A stretch of 64,000 bases of DNA. It comes from an uncultured Bdellovibrionales bacterium (GTDB lineage: Bacteria > Bdellovibrionota > Bdellovibrionia > Bdellovibrionales > Bdellovibrionaceae). The stretch spans positions 1 to 64,000 of the forward strand of contig CAIYID010000070.1 of assembly GCA_903926205.1 (NCBI GenBank). Reading direction: 5' to 3'. The notes under the pieces were generated by a model. The model did no database searches, was not told the origin of the DNA, and worked only from the letters and a program-made list of their open reading frames with translations. The position numbers and the translations under genes were made by a program. How positions within the stretch are numbered: position 1 is the first letter of the stretch; every line of letters starts with the position of its first letter. Shown piece after piece: positions 8,382 through 17,327 of this stretch.

Positions 8382-9419
8382 TTATTTATCATTTTGTTGA
8401 ATTTGATAAATTTGATGAGCCAATCCAATTCCGGCGGCTTCTAGGTGTCGAAGTCCTGCAATCAAAACTTTGTCACCGATGGTGAACTGTGAACCATAGG
8501 AATCAATGTAATAAATCACTTTCATTCCGAGCCAAGAATCTGTGGATTCAGAAATAAAAACTAAAGGTTGAGGATCTTGACGAATAACACTCACTTCTTT
8601 AAGTGAAGCGTATAAACATTTTTTTGCCTTTTCAGTATCGACATTGAGAGGTAGTCTGAAAATTTGACTGCGAATAAAAGGCTGATCGCCTCCTTGAAAG
8701 TTAGAAATTTGTGAATTGGCCATGGTGCGATTAGGAAGAGTGATGATTTCGTCACTCCAGCCGACAAGGCTTGTGGCACGCCAGGTGATTTCTTTGACTT
8801 GTCCGATGATCTTTTGTGGGCCATTAATAATTTCCAGCCAGTCTCCGATTTCGAAAGAACGATCCAATTGAAGCGAAATGCCGGCAAATAAATTCCCTAA
8901 GGTGTCTTGCAGTGCCAATCCAAGAATGATGGAAAAAGCGGCGGAAGTTGCAAGCAATGGGCCGAGTTGAATTCCAAAAAGAAAGCTGGCGGCCCAAAGT
9001 AAGAGTGTTAAAGATAAAATCAAAGAAAAAATATTCACAAGTAAAACCGGAACGCCGGCTTTCATTGATCCAAGAAATAAGTATTGAAGTGTTATCAATC
9101 GAGAAGTTTTAACGAAAACAACCATGCCCCAAAAAAGAGTGGTAAGCCCTATGTAGGGAAGAGTGCGCGGAAGTCCGAATTCAAGATTTTCAGTTTGGTA
9201 AATAAACTTAAAACTGACAAAAAGAATTGAAAATAAAATGGAATGCCGAAGAAGATTTTGAAAATGATTGCGAAGATTTTTGTGTCTTTCGGTACTTGCG
9301 TCACGTAAGAACAATTTATAAAATGCCCAGGCAAAAAAGACCAATGAAATTAAAATAACAAAGGGCTCGTAATCAATGAGGCCGTAGAGAGCTTGGGCTT
9401 TTAAAATCTTTTCATTCAT
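8382..9419 (-). CDS. Mechanosensitive channel, MscS family
   Basis: A 345-residue small-conductance mechanosensitive channel of the inner membrane that releases solutes on osmotic downshock. About four hydrophobic helices fill residues 10-150. The pore-lining helix and the following hallmark are present as LGLALQDTLGNLFAGI, then RSFEIGDWLEI leading into the beta domain. The C-terminal cytoplasmic domain ends after residue 340. The ATG has GAGG about five bases upstream. Its short N-terminal region resembles plain MscS rather than the large MscK type. Confidence 0.88.
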   Translation of the reverse strand: MNEKILKAQALYGLIDYEPFVILISLVFFAWAFYKLFLRDASTERHKNLRNHFQNLLRHSILFSILFVSFKFIYQTENLEFGLPRTLPYIGLTTLFWGMVVFVKTSRLITLQYLFLGSMKAGVPVLLVNIFSLILSLTLLLWAASFLFGIQLGPLLATSAAFSIILGLALQDTLGNLFAGISLQLDRSFEIGDWLEIINGPQKIIGQVKEITWRATSLVGWSDEIITLPNRTMANSQISNFQGGDQPFIRSQIFRLPLNVDTEKAKKCLYASLKEVSVIRQDPQPLVFISESTDSWLGMKVIYYIDSYGSQFTIGDKVLIAGLRHLEAAGIGLAHQIYQIQQNDK

Positions 9420-9501
9420 AGACCCTCACGGAGTTTGTCATCTGGATATAAAATATTCTTATATTAAATTATCCTTTTTAATCGGGTTTATCAACCATCT
9501 G

Positions 9502-9660
9502 TTAGATAAAAGCTCGACCAACCCACTTGTGAGTTTTGTGTGGGCACAGGATGGGCCTTTTTGAATTTTGTTTGAAGGGGAGAAAGTTTGAGAGCGAAAT
9601 CAAGGTCTGTATTTCAATGACGGCCATTCCTCCGTGACGTAATAGGCGACGGAGGTTCAT
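9502..9660 (-). pseudogene. Possible short coding remnant
   Basis: An open segment of 52 codons from an ATG without Shine-Dalgarno. It starts with a basic NLRRLLRHGG stretch and ends PHKTHKWVGRAFI before a stop. The pattern is faintly like the C-terminal end of membrane glycosyltransferases, but this is too weak to assign. It may be noise. Confidence 0.25.
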
Positions 9661-9750
9661 AATTAAAGAGATTTTATCTCGAATATTTCGGACAGTGGCT
9701 TGAAAAAAATAAAATCAAAATAATTAATCATTTCTACAAAAGGAATTTTT

Positions 9751-9942
9751 TTATTTAAGTCGAGCTAGATAATTATCGGTCGATGAGCTTGTGCTCGGTG
9801 GCCGATTAAGCCGAACGGATCCAGTGTCTTTCATGGCTCGGCCCAATCCAAAAAAACTCCGAACTTTTTTTAAGTCCTCTTTGTCTCCAGGCATGCAGAT
9901 TCCGTGAACTTCTGAATTGGGAAAGTCACGCTGGATTTCGTA
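9751..9942 (-). pseudogene. 3' remnant of an unidentified gene
   Basis: A 63-codon open stretch with protein-like composition (PNSEVHGICMPGDKEDLKKV, then a basic FGLGRAMKD segment and a Ser-rich tail) ends at a TAA at 9751. A TAG lies immediately upstream of the first codon and there is no suitable start, so only the C-terminal part remains. The parent family is not recognised. Confidence 0.45.
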
Positions 9943-10178
9943 CTATTAAATGTAAATGAGATTTTTTTATTATTTAACTGCACAAGGCAAGTTTCCTTTA
10001 AAACCACTTTGGATTGAAGTAGAAGGTCTGTTATTCAAGAAAACAGTGTTTAAATAATAGACTATGGTCTGTAAGTTTCTAGAAAATCAGGTATTTTTGA
10101 TGATTCGTCCAGGTCGCACTCAAGATTTGTCTCAAAATGACCGAAAGAAGTGCATAAGTTGTTAACAAGGAGTTCGGC

Positions 10179-11915
10179 ATGTTCCGACGATTTGTCATTT
10201 ATGTGAATATCATTAGCTTTACTTTTATTCAAAGTGCCTTCGGTATTACGACGGAGCGCATGTCAGCTTACAATGATTTTCTGAAGGAATCAGGTGTAAC
10301 AAAAGGTGAAGTTCCTTTAAAAGAGTTACATAAAAAATTTGGGAATCAACTTCCGAAAGCCGTTCGTATCCAGATGGATGCACTTCTTAAAGAAAATCCC
10401 GATATTATGGTTCCTCAGATGGACGTCAAAAAAGTCAAGATGAATGGACAAGACGAGCTGCAAATTAATGTGAACACGCCAGAAGGTTCTTTGGTTGTTA
10501 CAACATCAAACTCTAAAAATACTGTCTATTCAGTCATAGGGCAAGTGAATGGTCAAAAAGTTAAAGCGGAGCTCGGTTACGACGCCTTTTTGAGTGAAGA
10601 TCAAATGATTTATCAAGAGCGAAAAGAACAAAAAATCAGCAGTGAACCCGTGATTTACACTCCAGAAATTTTTGCAAAATTAAATATTCAGCAGAAGAAA
10701 GATTATATCAAGCAAATGAGAGGCTTACTTGAAGCCACCGAAGCTGTACAAAACGCTCATCATAATAATAAAAAGCCAGTCAGTAAATACGAGTTTTTCA
10801 TAGAAAAAACATTACTGAATGAATCTCAAGCGGCGAAAAACGAAGACGATCCCTGCATTGTTGCAGGCTGGACGACAGGAACTTGGACAACATATGGAGG
10901 AGGAAAATGTATTCCTCCTGCGGAAGCAAAGCCAAGCAGTGAAAATGATTGTCACCCAGGAGAGTGGGCTTGTAATACAGCTCTTTATGGCCAAGGGGCT
11001 TGTGTTCCTTCTTCTCAATCGAAAGTTGCAACACAGAATTGTAATATCAAAGATAATGATTTTCAAAGAATTATTAGGGCTTATGATAAAGATGTAGATA
11101 AAAAAATGAATAAAGAGGCTTTGGCTAAGATATTTAGCGATATAAAGACAAATGCAAGACAAGCGGTTGAAGATTGTCCTACTAGCAAGAAAGCCAGTGT
11201 GCATCCAGATCAAATTTCAACTTGTAAAGAACTTAGAGAACGGATTTCATCATTAAACAAACTAAGTTGTGATTATGAAAAAACAAAGTGGATGAAAGAC
11301 AGTGTTCGTTTCAAAGAGGCTTGCAGTCAGGTGACAGAGCCAGAGCCTAAGCCTCTTGAAGTAAAAGCAGCGGCGGCAATAGAAGAAAAGAAGCCGGAGC
11401 CTGCCAAAGTAGCAACAGCAGAAGATCCGAAATGTAGAGAGATCAAAGGTTTGGGCGCGGAAGTTGAACATTGTCTTTATCAACAAACAGTAAAATGTCC
11501 TGATCCAAAAGGGGAGGGAACTGTTGTAAAAAATTACTGTGAGTACTGCAAACCAGGATTTGATCCAGTCAAAGATGGATCACAATTTGTAGTTAAATGT
11601 GAAAAAGCGAACAGTTCAAGTGGTGATGATCGCTCGAGTAGCAGAGACTCTTCCGGAGGAAAACGTGCCAAAGCAAGTGGTGGATGGTTTTCTGAGAATA
11701 AAAGCTGGCTGATTCCTTTGGGGATTTTTGCAGCAGTGGGTGGGCTTATGTACATGAATTACCGTTCTAATCAAAATTATCTGGATCAAATGAATGCTTA
11801 TAATCAGGCGATACTGAATCCAACCACAGTGCCGACGGTCATTACGGCGCCAACCACAGGAATCGTGGCACCGCCCGCAGCTAGTCGCACATTTGAAGTT
11901 CCAGGTGTAAGGTAG
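10179..11915 (+). CDS. Cys-rich exported protein with C-terminal membrane anchor
   Basis: A 578-residue protein with a signal peptide (MFRRFVIYVN, hydrophobic run to about residue 22). It has a mixed alpha/beta N-terminal region, then a Cys-rich middle from about residue 226 with repeated elements CIVAGWTTGTW...C and CHPGEWACNT...C, and a Pro/Glu/Lys-rich spacer near 380-415. A second Cys cluster (CxxQTVKCPDP, YCEYCKPG) and a Ser/Asp/Gly-rich linker follow. One transmembrane helix lies at about 508-527 (WLIPLGIFAAVGGLMYM), then a Thr/Pro/Ala-rich tail. The Cys pairs suggest disulfides outside the cytoplasm. AAGGAG stands about seven bases before the ATG. The RDD gene follows after 10 bases. 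Family not recognised. Confidence 0.75.
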   Translation: MFRRFVIYVNIISFTFIQSAFGITTERMSAYNDFLKESGVTKGEVPLKELHKKFGNQLPKAVRIQMDALLKENPDIMVPQMDVKKVKMNGQDELQINVNTPEGSLVVTTSNSKNTVYSVIGQVNGQKVKAELGYDAFLSEDQMIYQERKEQKISSEPVIYTPEIFAKLNIQQKKDYIKQMRGLLEATEAVQNAHHNNKKPVSKYEFFIEKTLLNESQAAKNEDDPCIVAGWTTGTWTTYGGGKCIPPAEAKPSSENDCHPGEWACNTALYGQGACVPSSQSKVATQNCNIKDNDFQRIIRAYDKDVDKKMNKEALAKIFSDIKTNARQAVEDCPTSKKASVHPDQISTCKELRERISSLNKLSCDYEKTKWMKDSVRFKEACSQVTEPEPKPLEVKAAAAIEEKKPEPAKVATAEDPKCREIKGLGAEVEHCLYQQTVKCPDPKGEGTVVKNYCEYCKPGFDPVKDGSQFVVKCEKANSSSGDDRSSSRDSSGGKRAKASGGWFSENKSWLIPLGIFAAVGGLMYMNYRSNQNYLDQMNAYNQAILNPTTVPTVITAPTTGIVAPPAASRTFEVPGVR

Positions 11916-11925
11916 AATTTTAACA

Positions 11926-12531
11926 ATGATGATAGAATCACCGCGACCCGATTTTTTACCGCAGCGACCAGAAATTGAGCCCTTGCAACCTGAAATTTCG
12001 CCCTCGACGCTTAAGCAGAGTGTGAAAATTCCATCTGGGCAGTTAAGTCGTCTTGATTTTGCTCATCACTCAATGGCTTTTCATCGAGGTCCTAATCGTC
12101 GAGGCCAAGGGTACCGACTCATTTTATTTAGTTGGGCAGCGGCCTCGATAGATATTCTCTTAGGTCTAGCTTTTAACTCTGTCTCAATCTTGTTGGCGTC
12201 TTTTGTTATGCGAGTCGAATTTTGGCGCTGGATCGAATTTTTCCATGGTTCAATTATAAGAATGAGTTTTTTTTCTTTTATCTTTTCAGTCTTTGTTTAT
12301 CAAATGATGGTACGAATATTTTTAGGTTTTACTATCGGAGAGTGGGCCTGTGGTTTACGACTGGGTTCGCTCAAAGAACGCCTATCAAAAAACTATGTCT
12401 ATCAAGTGTTATTAAGATCGGTAGTTAATTTTTGCACTGGATTTGTAGTGCTTCCGCTTTTGTCTTTGATCTTTGGTCAGGATTTGGCGGGAAGAGTTTC
12501 AGGATTATATCTCATGAGCTCTCAGGATTAA
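11926..12531 (+). CDS. RDD-family membrane protein
   Basis: A 201-residue protein with a Pro-rich cytoplasmic-looking N-terminus (about 65 residues) and then about three to four hydrophobic helices. The segment IGEWACGLRLGS matches the RDD-family loop TIGKxxxGLR, and FSWAAASIDILLG matches the first helix carrying the conserved Asp. RDD proteins are small inner-membrane proteins, some linked to ion transport, otherwise of unknown role. It follows the Cys-rich anchored protein by 10 bases and probably shares its message. Its stop overlaps the convergent methyltransferase stop (TTAA shared). Confidence 0.75.
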   Translation: MMIESPRPDFLPQRPEIEPLQPEISPSTLKQSVKIPSGQLSRLDFAHHSMAFHRGPNRRGQGYRLILFSWAAASIDILLGLAFNSVSILLASFVMRVEFWRWIEFFHGSIIRMSFFSFIFSVFVYQMMVRIFLGFTIGEWACGLRLGSLKERLSKNYVYQVLLRSVVNFCTGFVVLPLLSLIFGQDLAGRVSGLYLMSSQD

Positions 12532-13670
12532 GAAGTCTCCCAATGAGAAATAATTTCATAATGAGTGCTTTGAGGAAATTGATCGATAATTTCAATTTCT
12601 TTTAAACGGTATTTTAAATTATTTAAAATCACTGAATCTTGAAAAAAACTCTCTGGATAACAAGACATATAAATAAAATGTCGTGGTAAATTTTCAAGCT
12701 CGACCTGAGCTATTTTTTGCAGAAATTCATTTAAACCCGAACGTGGTGGATTGGCTAAAATCATTTCAATTTTTGATGAATTCCAAAACTCCGATTGCGA
12801 CAATTGAGTTCCTACGATCTTTGGCTGAAGAATCTTTATTTGAGAGTTCAAGCTTTGCTCTTTAGCTGCTTTTTCTAAGCTCTCAAGTGCGAGTTTATCC
12901 GTTTCCAAAATTAAAACAGGTGAAGACTCGGTCTTTGAGGGAGAAGCTTTCATCGCAGGAAAAGTTAAATTTCCATTGCCTGCACCATATTCAAAAAATG
13001 CGGAATAAGAAATCGAGTCGGACATTCTGGCTACAGTAGATGTGATGACTTGATTGGCGGCATGTCCAGTTTGAGAAAAGCTGCCCACCGTGGAATAAAG
13101 TGGAATACTTTGATTGAGATATTGACTTTGTGTCCAATTTTTTAGCACGGGATCGCCAAGACTGAGTCGATCAGGATGAATCTTCAATGATTTACGGCGT
13201 TGACCTATTTCAACAAAGGCAAATTCACTCAAAGTAAGTAAACTCTTTTTTTCTTCTAGCAATGTTTTGATGTCCAAATTTGAAAAATCGAGCCAAGCTC
13301 CTCTTTCCCCAGTGGGGCTCACTCTCAGACGAAATGACGCTTTTTTTAGGGGCCATTTGATTTTTCTAAAATCAGTATAAAACTCTTGCAGAGTGGGAGT
13401 GAGTAGAAAGCAGTCAGGAAGATCGAGAATCCCTTGCGTCTTTTTTGAGTAAAGTCCCAAGCGACCGTCCTCAATTCCAAAATCCAGACGATCACGTAAA
13501 TAAGCAGGGCCTACCGATTTTACCTGAATGGGTGGCTGATCTTGAAGGCCAATTTGTTTTAATCCGTTAGTCAAATGCGCAATTTTTTTATCAAGCTGTA
13601 ATTCATAGGCAGTCTTCCACTCGCTACATCCGGCGCAGGAATCTGAATGGGGGCAACTTAATGATTCCAT
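12528..13670 (-). CDS. RNA uracil-5-methyltransferase of the TrmA/RlmD type
   Basis: A 380-residue class I SAM-dependent RNA m5U methyltransferase. The N-terminus carries a probable iron-sulfur ligand set C6-x5-C12-x2-C15, typical of RlmD/RlmC-like enzymes. The SAM-binding motif appears as EYGAGNGNLTF, the substrate motif as LANPPRSGL, and the catalytic Cys region as YMSCYPESF. The target (23S rRNA U747/U1939 type or tRNA U54) cannot be settled from sequence. The start overlaps the end of the exported 2H phosphoesterase gene by 13 bases, so the two are co-transcribed. Confidence 0.85.
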   Translation of the reverse strand: MESLSCPHSDSCAGCSEWKTAYELQLDKKIAHLTNGLKQIGLQDQPPIQVKSVGPAYLRDRLDFGIEDGRLGLYSKKTQGILDLPDCFLLTPTLQEFYTDFRKIKWPLKKASFRLRVSPTGERGAWLDFSNLDIKTLLEEKKSLLTLSEFAFVEIGQRRKSLKIHPDRLSLGDPVLKNWTQSQYLNQSIPLYSTVGSFSQTGHAANQVITSTVARMSDSISYSAFFEYGAGNGNLTFPAMKASPSKTESSPVLILETDKLALESLEKAAKEQSLNSQIKILQPKIVGTQLSQSEFWNSSKIEMILANPPRSGLNEFLQKIAQVELENLPRHFIYMSCYPESFFQDSVILNNLKYRLKEIEIIDQFPQSTHYEIISHWETS

Positions 13671-14338
13671 GAAGTGATTTTTTCGCTTTCGCCTTGAGGG
13701 TTGATCGCTGTCAAATCAAAACGACAGTGACGAGTGTCTTTAATAATTCCGTCAGACTCAAATAAGTCCCTTTCGGTAAAGCCAATCGTAATATGAGGAT
13801 GAAAATTATTAAAATCAAAAGCCTTGGGATTCCCCCCATTTTTTATAAATTGGAGGTGAAGTTCTTTTCGGAGTTCGAGCAAGCCTGGAGCTTCGACCAC
13901 AATATAGTAAGTGATCATTTTAGAGTTGAGCGGATTCACCGCTTGAGCGACACAAAGGGGTTTCCACTGAATTTTTTGAAGCTCCATTTTCTGCGCGTGA
14001 AGGTCTAAATCCTGTCTGCTTATTTTAGCTTTGAGTTGGGAAAACTCTGGTGGGGTTATAATAGTGATATGGGATTCGCCGCGGGATTTAAGTGTGCTTT
14101 GGCCAATGGACTCTAGTTGTTGGCGAAGCTGTTCGACAGGCTGAGGGTCCAAGTTCATTCCAAGCCAATCCGAGTGACTAACAAAATTTTGTGGTTTCCA
14201 CTGTTTCTGCTGTGTTGTGGCAAGGGAGGCTTTCGCATTTTCGGGGTGAGAGGACTCCAAAATTGAAGAAAAATGACGGCAAGAACTGAGTAAAAACAGG
14301 AGAGTGAGAAAGAAGAGAACTTTTGTTGAATTTAGCAT
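13658..14338 (-). CDS. Exported lipoprotein with a 2H phosphoesterase domain
   Basis: Starting at 14338 gives a 226-residue lipoprotein: short basic start, hydrophobic stretch and the lipobox LLSSC with Cys20; AAAGG lies upstream. In-frame ATGs further upstream (14374, 14410) would bury this signal and overlap the divergent gene. The mature part shows the two HxT motifs of the 2H superfamily (2'-5' RNA ligase and cyclic phosphodiesterase fold): H90-I-T92 and H182-I-T184, the latter in HPHITIGF. 2H enzymes normally act on RNA ends or cyclic phosphates in the cytoplasm, so an exported copy is unusual. It overlaps the RNA methyltransferase gene by 13 bases. Confidence 0.72.
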   Translation of the reverse strand: MLNSTKVLFFLTLLFLLSSCRHFSSILESSHPENAKASLATTQQKQWKPQNFVSHSDWLGMNLDPQPVEQLRQQLESIGQSTLKSRGESHITIITPPEFSQLKAKISRQDLDLHAQKMELQKIQWKPLCVAQAVNPLNSKMITYYIVVEAPGLLELRKELHLQFIKNGGNPKAFDFNNFHPHITIGFTERDLFESDGIIKDTRHCRFDLTAINPQGESEKITSWNH

Positions 14339-14348
14339 TTTTCTACCT

Positions 14349-14377
14349 TTGACCTGAACCTTCGGTTTTGTCATAAT
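14349..14377 (+). promoter_or_regulatory. Sigma-70-type promoter of the M28 peptidase, leaderless type
   Basis: TTGACC, 17 bases, CATAAT: five of six matches in each box with ideal spacing. The -10 box ends 7 bases before the ATG at 14385, so the predicted start point falls on or next to the start codon. The bases before the ATG hold no Shine-Dalgarno. Confidence 0.6.
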
Positions 14378-14384
14378 TCCGCCC

Positions 14385-17327
14385 ATGAAAAAACAACAAA
14401 GTTCTGCCAATGTATTATCATTTCGAGTCCTTATTTCAACCTTCTTTATTGGAACTTGCTTAACTTTTTTGGGTTTAAGTCTTTTTTCTAATAAAGCGAA
14501 AACACAGACGACTGTTGCTGCATCAGCTATTGTTGAGATTTCGGATCCCCATGTGATAACAGGGACTCATCAATTGACTTTTGTAGGCTCCCGTTCAGGG
14601 GAAGGTTATTTTTCCAAATACGGAAAAAAAATGATCTTTCAAAGTGAAAGAGAGTCCGGAAACCCCTTTTATCAAATTTATCTGATGGACTTAGTCACCG
14701 GAAAAACTGAACGCGTCTCACCGGGAAAGGGTAAGACCACTTGCTCTTGGATTCATCCCCAAGGGGATCGTGTGATGTTCTCTTCCACACATTTAGATAA
14801 AGATTTTGAAACCAAAGTGAAAGAAGAATACGAAACTCGCAAATCGCCGCAAAAAAACAAGTATTCTTGGAGCTATGATCCACAATTTGACATTTATGAG
14901 TACAGTCTGAAAACAAAAAAACTGAAACAACTCACTCATGAGTTTGGTTATGATGCAGAGGGAAGTTACTCTCCAGATGGGAAACAGATTCTTTTTGCTT
15001 CGAATCGAGCTGGATACACGGATAAATTGTCGCCTGAAGATGAAAAACTATTTAAGCAAGATCCTTCTTACTTGATGGATCTTTATATGATGAATTCTGA
15101 TGGCTCCAATATTCGACGCCTAACGAATATGAAGGGTTATAATGGAGGACCTTTTTTTAGCGCTGATGGGAAAAAAATCACTTGGCGACATTTTGCTCCG
15201 AATGGTCAGACAGCAGAGATATGGACAGCTGATGTGGATGGAAGTCACCAACAAGCCATCACTCATTTAGGATCAATGTCTTGGGCCCCCTATTTTCATC
15301 CGTCCGGCGATTATATTGTTTTTACAACCAATCTGCAGGGCTTTTCAAATTTTGAACTTTATATTGTGGATACAGCAGGAAAGCACGAGCCAGTACGAGT
15401 TAGTTATATCCCTGATTTCGATGGACTGCCGGTGTTCACTCCGGATGGGCAAAAGCTGTCATGGACTCATCGAAATGAAAAAGGTGAGTCTCAAGTATAT
15501 CTTGCGGACTGGAATGATATAAAAGCACGGGAGCTTTTACAGTTGCCGCTGCAATTACCTAAAATGTCAGAACTCAGTGCAGAGCCAAGTTCTGATAATG
15601 CAAAAAAGATCATCAACTTTCTTGCCAGCGAACAATTGGGTGGCCGATCCACCGGATCTCCTGGTGAAAAAGAGATGTCTGAGCAAGTTGCAAAACTTTT
15701 TAAAGAATTTGGTTTACAAGCGACCAAGGAAAATTCGGAGCTGGTGCAAACTTTTGAATTTAGTTCGGGAGTGAATTTAGGAGCCAATGAAAGTTTGAAA
15801 TTTAAAATCCGTGATCAGGAAATCATTGGCAAAGTTGGGGATAACTTCACGCCGATTTCTTTCTCTAAAGTGGGAAGCTTTGCTGAGGCTCCTTTAGCTT
15901 TCGCAGGATATGGAATTGTTGCACCTGCAGAGGAATCAAAACCAGCTTACGATTCTTTTAAAGATTTGGATGTTAAAGGTAAATGGGTTTTGATTTTCCG
16001 GGATATTCCTGAAGGAATTTCCAATGAAAAACGGATTCATTTGAATATGTATTCGCGTTTGCAACACAAGGCCTTAGTCGCCAGTCAGCGAGGAGCTATC
16101 GGATTACTGATCGCGAACGGTCCGAACTCTCAATCAAAACAAAAAATTATGCGACTTCGCTATGATGGAACTTTTTCGACAACAGGAATTCCGGTTTTGA
16201 GTGTGTCTGACGAACTTGCTGAAAAAATGGTCTCTCTTTCTGGAAGAACTTTGAAAAAATGGCAAGATGTCTTAGATACCGGAGACGTGCAAAATACAGA
16301 TATTAAAGACGTCAAAGCACAGGCGACGGTGGATTTAAAGCCGATTAAATCTTCAGGGCATAATATGATTGGAAAAATAGCAGTGTCAGGCGCTAAAACA
16401 AGCATCTTGATTGCGGCCCACGGAGATCATTTGGGTCGTGGGGAGGCTGGTAGTTCCTTGGCCCGTCAGGATGAGCAAGGAAAAATTCACTACGGAGCTG
16501 ATGATAATGCTTCAGGTGTTGCCGGGGTGATTGAACTTGCGCGCTATTTTTCTGAGATGAATAAAAAAGGCAAACTTAAACTCAAGCAAAATCTTATTTT
16601 TGCCGTCTGGTCGGGAGAGGAGATTGGTCTTATTGGTTCAAGTTACTTTGTGAATAAAACTCAAGAAAAGATCTCAGCTAATATCAATATGGATATGATC
16701 GGGCGATTACGAGAAAATTTATTAGTTCAAGGCGTGGGCTCCGCCAAAGAGTGGAAAAAACTTTTTGAGCAGGAAGCTCGTCAAACAAAACTCGCAATTC
16801 AAACCCAGGAGGATCCTTATCTTCCCACGGATTCCATGGCTTTTTATATGAAAGAAATTCCCGCAATTAATTTTTTCACGGGCGCTCATGGGGAATATCA
16901 CTCTCCGCGGGATGTGGCTTCGCTCATCAATTACGAAGGACTTACTGAGATTGTTCAATTGGTAAAATCGACGACGCTCACTTTGGCCGAAGCTCCCAAA
17001 TCGCTTGTGACTTATGAAAAAGTTGAAGGAGGAAAAAGTCGTCTCGAAGGACGAAGCTTCCGAATTTATTTAGGAACGATTCCAGATTACACTCAAGAAA
17101 ACGTCAAAGGAGTAAGGATCACCGGAACAACGAAAGAATCGCCGGCGGAAAAAGCCGGGCTCAAATCAGGCGATGTCATTGTTGAATTGGGTGGCACTAA
17201 AATAGAAAATCTTTATGACTATGTCTATTGTCTTCAGTCGATGAAAGCCAATCAAGCCATGGACATTAAAGTCACTCGACAGGGAAAAATAGAGAGTTTG
17301 AAAATCACACCAAGTTTTAAAGAATAA
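14385..17327 (+). CDS. Exported M28 metallopeptidase with TolB-like propeller, PA and PDZ domains
   Basis: A 980-residue multidomain protein. A membrane or signal segment (about residues 12-33) leads into a TolB/WD40-like propeller (about 50-380) with repeated units such as SPDGKQILFASNR. A PA-like insert follows (about 490-640), then the M28 aminopeptidase core. Zinc ligands are recognisable: His about 679 (AAHGDHLG), Asp about 706 (GADDNASG), the Glu pair about 745 (SGEEIG), Asp in NMDMIGR and His in GEYHSPRD. The C-terminus is a PDZ domain (about 890-975, ESPAEKAGLKSGDVI). It probably removes N-terminal residues from peptides outside the cytoplasm. It is followed with a one-base overlap by a GT22-like gene. 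Confidence 0.88.
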   Translation: MKKQQSSANVLSFRVLISTFFIGTCLTFLGLSLFSNKAKTQTTVAASAIVEISDPHVITGTHQLTFVGSRSGEGYFSKYGKKMIFQSERESGNPFYQIYLMDLVTGKTERVSPGKGKTTCSWIHPQGDRVMFSSTHLDKDFETKVKEEYETRKSPQKNKYSWSYDPQFDIYEYSLKTKKLKQLTHEFGYDAEGSYSPDGKQILFASNRAGYTDKLSPEDEKLFKQDPSYLMDLYMMNSDGSNIRRLTNMKGYNGGPFFSADGKKITWRHFAPNGQTAEIWTADVDGSHQQAITHLGSMSWAPYFHPSGDYIVFTTNLQGFSNFELYIVDTAGKHEPVRVSYIPDFDGLPVFTPDGQKLSWTHRNEKGESQVYLADWNDIKARELLQLPLQLPKMSELSAEPSSDNAKKIINFLASEQLGGRSTGSPGEKEMSEQVAKLFKEFGLQATKENSELVQTFEFSSGVNLGANESLKFKIRDQEIIGKVGDNFTPISFSKVGSFAEAPLAFAGYGIVAPAEESKPAYDSFKDLDVKGKWVLIFRDIPEGISNEKRIHLNMYSRLQHKALVASQRGAIGLLIANGPNSQSKQKIMRLRYDGTFSTTGIPVLSVSDELAEKMVSLSGRTLKKWQDVLDTGDVQNTDIKDVKAQATVDLKPIKSSGHNMIGKIAVSGAKTSILIAAHGDHLGRGEAGSSLARQDEQGKIHYGADDNASGVAGVIELARYFSEMNKKGKLKLKQNLIFAVWSGEEIGLIGSSYFVNKTQEKISANINMDMIGRLRENLLVQGVGSAKEWKKLFEQEARQTKLAIQTQEDPYLPTDSMAFYMKEIPAINFFTGAHGEYHSPRDVASLINYEGLTEIVQLVKSTTLTLAEAPKSLVTYEKVEGGKSRLEGRSFRIYLGTIPDYTQENVKGVRITGTTKESPAEKAGLKSGDVIVELGGTKIENLYDYVYCLQSMKANQAMDIKVTRQGKIESLKITPSFKE

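Larger units (their letters stand above)
9420..10178. other. Long gap without an intact gene
   Basis: This 759-base stretch holds no credible complete gene on either strand. It contains two minus-strand open segments lacking proper starts (9751-9942 and, weaker, 9502-9660), which look like leftovers of a decayed gene. Its last 30 bases carry the ribosome-binding site for the next gene. No tRNA fold, strong hairpin terminator or long repeat was seen. Confidence 0.6.

Noticed and set aside
10120-10140. TTGTCTCA before the Cys-rich protein gene as another copy of the dyad half
   Set aside because: Single half-site without dyad or spaced sigma-54 boxes.
10812-11213. Minus-strand open frame of 133 codons under the Cys-rich protein gene
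   Set aside because: Unusual Ile/Phe/Cys-rich composition with no start signal; antisense to a well-supported exported protein.
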